Translations under genes and position numbers: made by a program | From: Paraphysomonas bandaiensis | Taxonomy: Eukaryota > Chrysophyceae | DNA length: 64,000 nucleotides | NCBI GenBank assembly: GCA_965644295.1 | Contig: CBFFRP010000407.1 | Coordinates: forward strand, 122,246-186,245 | Direction: 5' to 3' | Shown here: positions 60,848 to 64,000 of the stretch, in pieces | Position numbering within the stretch: position 1 is the stretch's first letter | Layout: every line of letters starts with the position of its first letter | The notes under the pieces: generated by a model | Seen by the model: only the letters and a program-made list of their open reading frames with translations | Databases searched by the model: none | Told to the model about the DNA's origin: nothing

Positions 60848-61213
60848 ATGTTCTTATCAACTAGTAATATTACTGTAGTTGTTCTTAAGAACAACGTATG
60901 CTCAAGCAAAAACAACACTGATCTACAACGTTTTAAAAAGATTTTAAGTGCACGCCAGCGGGCTGCTACACTGTTGAACTCACCAGCGGGTGATGTTCCT
61001 CAACTCAGACGCAAACCGCGAAAGAATTTAAATAAATCGTTATTTAAAACGTGTAATAGAAAAGTGAGTAACATGCTATACAACTCTACAGTAACACACA
61101 CATACAACATCATGTTCAGCATTTCACTTCAGCACACAACACACCAGATCAGAAGTATTTTATCCGGTACGTATGTACAGCTTCAACACTCCGTGTATAC
61201 ACTGAAAGAGTAG
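60848..61213 (+). CDS. Small basic hypothetical protein, uncertain
   Basis: An open frame of 121 codons divergent from the acidic protein gene. The centre is basic (RFKKILSARQRAATLL, LRRKPRKNLNKSLFK), and the rest has no pattern. Codon choice is unremarkable. It could be chance, but the tight divergent spacing and basic core make it worth listing. It ends about 75 bp before the viral-type block. Confidence 0.25.
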   Translation: MFLSTSNITVVVLKNNVCSSKNNTDLQRFKKILSARQRAATLLNSPAGDVPQLRRKPRKNLNKSLFKTCNRKVSNMLYNSTVTHTYNIMFSISLQHTTHQIRSILSGTYVQLQHSVYTLKE

Positions 61214-61287
61214 AAACTGAATATGTAACTGAAAACTGAAAATACAAAAACACTCTGTACGTGTTAGAGAGTACAACAGAAGAGTAA

Positions 61288-61572
61288 CATATAATACTAC
61301 TACCAACGCAGAAAATAACCAGTACTGCGTTACACTGCTTTAAACCTGCACAGGTTTACACACCTAATAAAGCCTCTATTATTACCTCTGTCCCTGTTGA
61401 TGTTAATGCAGGATCCATTATTAATTATAAAAACATTAATAATATTAAGAGCTTAGTACATGATATACATAATATAAATACTTTACATGTCCAATTATTA
61501 GACCAAGACGCAGATGTATTGGAATTAAACGGTTTACATTGGTCTTTAAATTTATTATTAACTATTGAATAA
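61288..61572 (+). pseudogene. Viral-type protein, C-terminal part only
   Basis: The frame is open for 94 codons from 61288 to a TAA at 61570-61572 and has no ATG. From about 61380 the composition turns very AT-rich and protein-like. The end reads INTLHVQLLDQDADVLELNG followed by LHWSLNLLLTIE, an alternating strand pattern as at the end of a jelly-roll capsid subunit. By position next to a capsid-like gene, a minor capsid (penton-type) protein would fit, but that is inference. The N-terminal part is missing, replaced by host-like DNA, so this is a 5'-truncated gene. The stop codon overlaps the upstream motif of the next gene. Confidence 0.55.
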
Positions 61573-61602
61573 AAAATATTTCTCTCAATATAGTATATAT
61601 AC
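61569..61602 (+). promoter_or_regulatory. Viral-type upstream motif 1
   Basis: ATAAAAAATATTTCTCTC is followed by ATAGTATATAT and the ATG 34 bases after the motif start. The same arrangement stands before the capsid-like gene at 62062. Such a shared block, placed right before both complete genes, is probably a promoter. Confidence 0.6.
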
Positions 61603-62043
61603 ATGTCAAAACTAGGCAAAAAGCTAAATCGTAAATTTCGCAAACTAGGACGCAAGGCCGATCACAGAATACATAAACTAGGACAAAAAACACACGACGT
61701 ATTAGACAAGGTCCAACATGGAGTAAATAAAGGACTTGATAAATCAGCAAAGGCAATTGATGTAGCAGATAAAATATTAGGCGTTGGCGATAAAACTATA
61801 CACGCTATTAATAAAGCAGGATTAAATACAATGCCCGTTGTTGGATCAGCATCTAGACTATTGGAAGCAGGATTACACGAAGGACATAAAGGCGTACATA
61901 AGCTACATAAGCTACATAATAAAGCCGATAAACACAGTAAAAAGGCATTTAAAAAGGCTCATAACGCAGGTAATAAATTAGAAAAACACAACACAAGAAA
62001 AGCTTTAGCTAAGTTAACACAAGATGATAGCACATTTATATAA
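61603..62043 (+). CDS. Very basic Lys/His-rich viral-type protein (146 aa)
   Basis: Intact frame with start right after the conserved AT-rich motif. About a third of the residues are Lys, Arg or His. The N-terminal 25 residues are extremely basic (KKLNRKFRKLGRKADHR). Residues about 35-90 form amphipathic helices with a short hydrophobic patch (GLNTMPVVGSASRLLEAGL). The rest is a Lys/His/Ala helical repeat (HKGVHKLHKLHNKADKH). The composition is that of a DNA-condensing core protein, and the central amphipathic part also recalls membrane-active minor capsid peptides of adenovirus-related DNA viruses. I cannot name the family. Neighbouring genes, strand and promoter motif all tie it to the capsid-like gene. 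Confidence 0.7.
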   Translation: MSKLGKKLNRKFRKLGRKADHRIHKLGQKTHDVLDKVQHGVNKGLDKSAKAIDVADKILGVGDKTIHAINKAGLNTMPVVGSASRLLEAGLHEGHKGVHKLHKLHNKADKHSKKAFKKAHNAGNKLEKHNTRKALAKLTQDDSTFI

Positions 62044-62061
62044 ATTATATTTTATTATACT

Positions 62062-62091
62062 ATAAAAAATATTTATCTATTTATAGTATAT
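62062..62091 (+). promoter_or_regulatory. Viral-type upstream motif 2
   Basis: ATAAAAAATATTTATCTA, then TTATAGTATAT directly before the ATG at 62092. It agrees with motif 1 at nearly all positions, including ATAGTATAT. The TCTA in AT-rich context recalls the late promoter of Cafeteria roenbergensis virus and its virophage mavirus; that is a comparison, not proof. Confidence 0.6.
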
Positions 62092-63450
62092 ATGTCAGGA
62101 TTACCAAAAAACGTATTATATACAAATAATATAAATTCAAGTTATGCGCGTAATTATCAGAATAATATAGCTCCACAAAATGGTTTGGGGCCATATGGTC
62201 CAGGAGAAACAATAATTATTAATATTCCTACCGGTCGTAATCTCGTAATGTCTGGTGCTGATTCACTTTTAAAATTAAGCTTGATTGCTAAAAATTCAGC
62301 GGGAGCTGCTGCCGAGTTTATCAGACTAGATAAGGCCGGTATTCATTCCCTAATTTCTAGAGTGCGAGTATTTCATGGCTCTACTTTACTTTCAGATATC
62401 CAAAATTATAATAATCTAGTTGGTCAGTTAATGGCTTTGCAACAGTCAAACGACGCATATACGAATAAGCATTCAATATTAACAGGTACAGAGGCGCAAA
62501 ATGTTTTGCATTCAACTTTAGTTTATTCAAGAAATATAACGGTTGGTGAAAGTTTAGGTAATTATGCAACAGTTGCAGCTGATAGTAGCACGACTAAAAG
62601 ATATTATACAATACCAATAATGAATTTTTTAAGCTACAGTGACAAATATATACCACTTTTTGCAATGACTGGCGCCCCTTTGCGTCTAGAAATAGTTCTG
62701 GTTAATAATGCCTTAGAGGGTCTAAATTGTGCTAGGGCATTGGATGCAACCAACCCTATAATAGTTAATGATGTTGAATATATTTGTAATTTTATGGAGC
62801 TATCAGATGATGCAATGGGTACAATTAATAAGGCTTCAAATGGTGGACCTATAAAATGGGTTGTGCAAGATTATAGAAATTTTTCACATACTGGAAATAT
62901 TGCTCCCAACGTTGAGCTTTCAATACCCGTACCTGCAAAATTCAACTCGTTGCGGTCTCTCTTTTTTAGTATGCGTAGCAAGCATGCTGGTGCAGTTACT
63001 TTTTTCCCTCTGTCTTCAAATCACTTCGGCTTGGATTCATATACTGTTAGATTAGGTAGTAAAACAGTACCAACTAAAGCACCTAGTACCACACCTGAAT
63101 TTTTCGGCGAATTGATCAGAGCTATTGGTAGCGTGAGTGATCTAAACCATGAACCAAGTATTAATATCCATAGTTATAACGTCCAGGATCCAGTTGCAAG
63201 CACCGAAACAGTAGCCGATGCAACGGGTCTTTCGTCATCTTCCAATTTTTACCTGGGTCTAGACCTAGAAAGTTATAGCAGCTCAGGCATGGAAACAGTA
63301 TACCAGGGTTATAATTCTAGCACTGATGATATCTTTTTTAACCCTCGTTTTAGCTCATCCGCTAGTACTGTGACCGCACGCATAGATACATACGCTTATT
63401 TTGATCAAGTCATTTTAATTGAAAACGGTTTTGCAACATTGCAATATTAA
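62092..63450 (+). CDS. Candidate major capsid protein, jelly-roll type (452 aa)
   Basis: Intact 452-residue frame, no introns, high AT codon use unlike the host genes. It starts right after the conserved motif. The N-terminal region has GPYGPGETIIINIPTGRN and SLISRVRVFHGSTLLSDIQN followed by YNNLVGQLMALQ. This is the 'inner strand, then glycine turn, then YN.L' pattern typical of the first jelly roll of double-jelly-roll capsid proteins of Polinton-like viruses and virophages. The second half has further alternating strands (SIPVPAKFNSLRSLFFSMRS, the NFYLGLDLESYSSSGMETVY block) and ends in FDQVILIENG. About 450 residues suits a small double-jelly-roll capsid protein. The assignment rests on pattern only. 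The protein has no frameshift, so the integration is recent or the gene is maintained. Confidence 0.6.
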   Translation: MSGLPKNVLYTNNINSSYARNYQNNIAPQNGLGPYGPGETIIINIPTGRNLVMSGADSLLKLSLIAKNSAGAAAEFIRLDKAGIHSLISRVRVFHGSTLLSDIQNYNNLVGQLMALQQSNDAYTNKHSILTGTEAQNVLHSTLVYSRNITVGESLGNYATVAADSSTTKRYYTIPIMNFLSYSDKYIPLFAMTGAPLRLEIVLVNNALEGLNCARALDATNPIIVNDVEYICNFMELSDDAMGTINKASNGGPIKWVVQDYRNFSHTGNIAPNVELSIPVPAKFNSLRSLFFSMRSKHAGAVTFFPLSSNHFGLDSYTVRLGSKTVPTKAPSTTPEFFGELIRAIGSVSDLNHEPSINIHSYNVQDPVASTETVADATGLSSSSNFYLGLDLESYSSSGMETVYQGYNSSTDDIFFNPRFSSSASTVTARIDTYAYFDQVILIENGFATLQY

Positions 63451-63533
63451 ATTTATAAAAAACCTTTAGATTTTTAAAAAAATAAAAAATTAAAAAATTT
63501 ATTATTTAAAAAATAATATATATTTGTATATTA
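63451..63533. other. AT-rich spacer after capsid-like gene
   Basis: Nearly pure A/T with runs such as TTAAAAAATTTATTATTTAA. It contains a weaker relative of the upstream motif (AAAAAATAATATATATTTG) just before the next ATG. It may combine terminator and promoter of adjacent viral genes. Confidence 0.45.
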
Positions 63534-63662
63534 ATGAGTACAAAAGAGAGTTTTGAAGAGTTTGATTTAGAACACCTTGATAACCTGACTTATGAACAGT
63601 CCAAAGCTTACGTAACAAATTATTTTTTCCCACTTACAAACGGCGCACATGCACTCATATGA
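63534..63662 (+). pseudogene. Viral-type gene, first 42 codons only
   Basis: Begins at an ATG behind the AT-rich spacer: acidic start (STKESFEEFDLEHLDNL), then YVTNYFFPLTNGAHALI and a TGA. The last residues look like the start of a folded domain, not a natural C-terminus. The composition changes from AT-rich to host-like at about 63640-63660. I read it as a 3'-truncated gene. It could be the N-terminus of a replication enzyme, but that is speculation. Confidence 0.5.
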
Positions 63663-64000
63663 CACAGCCAGGTTTGATAACCAAGGCTGTGCAGCAGAAA
63701 CAAACACAATGAGTTAACCAGAGCTATATGTACGTCTGATTGCAGGAGAACAGGATGATTATTACTCTAAACAGTATGTCAAGCGTTGCAAGCTTGTACT
63801 AGTGACTCCCTCCAAGAATCACCGCGCAAACCCCACCTCCAGTGAAGTCAGAACACTAGTGTACAAACAGAACAACACTTAACAAAACACTGAGCTGTAA
63901 AGCAATGCAACATAGAACAAGCACAACACACCACACTCGCGATGACACCACACACCACACTCGCCAGTTTGTAAATTAGCCGTTGAATACTGCGTATTCA
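63663..64000. other. Host-like sequence after the viral block
   Basis: Composition returns to less AT-rich, with CA-rich low-complexity words (CACACCACACTCGC repeated near 63925 and 63955). No gene is seen before the window ends. Confidence 0.45.

Noticed and set aside
59969-64000. LTR retrotransposon spanning the end of the window
   Set aside because: No paired long terminal repeats, primer-binding site or pol domains are visible; the Gag-like look of one frame is not enough.

Overview
The window looks like nuclear DNA of a unicellular eukaryote. Genes carry GT-AG introns (mostly about 50-280 bp), sit several kilobases apart, and are separated by transposon debris, satellites and AT-rich DNA. 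I could rebuild several multi-exon genes by joining exons in frame: guanine deaminase, mitochondrial ribosomal protein bL25, a TCAIM-like mitochondrial protein, a RING/B-box/Tudor-type protein, a MAP2K-like kinase, a nucleotide-sugar transporter and a TPR-methyltransferase. This gene set is broadly eukaryotic and does not fix the lineage. A protist such as a unicellular holozoan or an oomycete-like organism would fit, but I cannot decide from sequence alone.

Layout. 1-9.4 kb is accessory: a large inverted repeat (2.1-2.5 kb), several copies of a short LINE-mobilised element, a broken PIF/Harbinger-type transposon (5.3-7.0 kb) and a 5'-truncated LINE (7.05-9.42 kb). 9.8-13.3 kb holds guanine deaminase (-) and an unknown gene (+), with a (TATG)n microsatellite of about 190 bp between them. 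14-16.5 kb has a hAT-type element and fragments. 17.2-22 kb holds bL25m (-) and a TCAIM-like gene (+). 22.9-26.6 kb is a satellite of ten 376/377-bp units. 27.5-41.6 kb holds four genes (RING/B-box protein, MAP2K-like kinase, coiled-coil protein, ARM-like protein) with two more hAT elements. 42.4-48.2 kb is a short-element copy followed by a long but broken LINE with endonuclease, RT, RNase H-like and zinc-finger segments. 49.4-53.6 kb holds the transporter and the TPR-methyltransferase. 54.9-56.5 kb is a LINE inserted inside a short element, with a clear 10-bp target-site duplication. 57.2-60.8 kb holds two unknown minus-strand genes.

The most unusual part is 61.29-63.66 kb: a compact, very AT-rich block of four same-strand reading frames. 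These are the C-terminal part of one protein, an intact 146-residue very basic protein, an intact 452-residue protein with the look of a jelly-roll major capsid protein, and the first 42 codons of a fourth gene. The two complete genes share an upstream AT-rich motif, and the block is broken at both ends against host-like DNA. I read it as a fragment of an integrated eukaryotic DNA virus, possibly Polinton-like or virophage-like. That family placement is inference and needs a structure or profile search.
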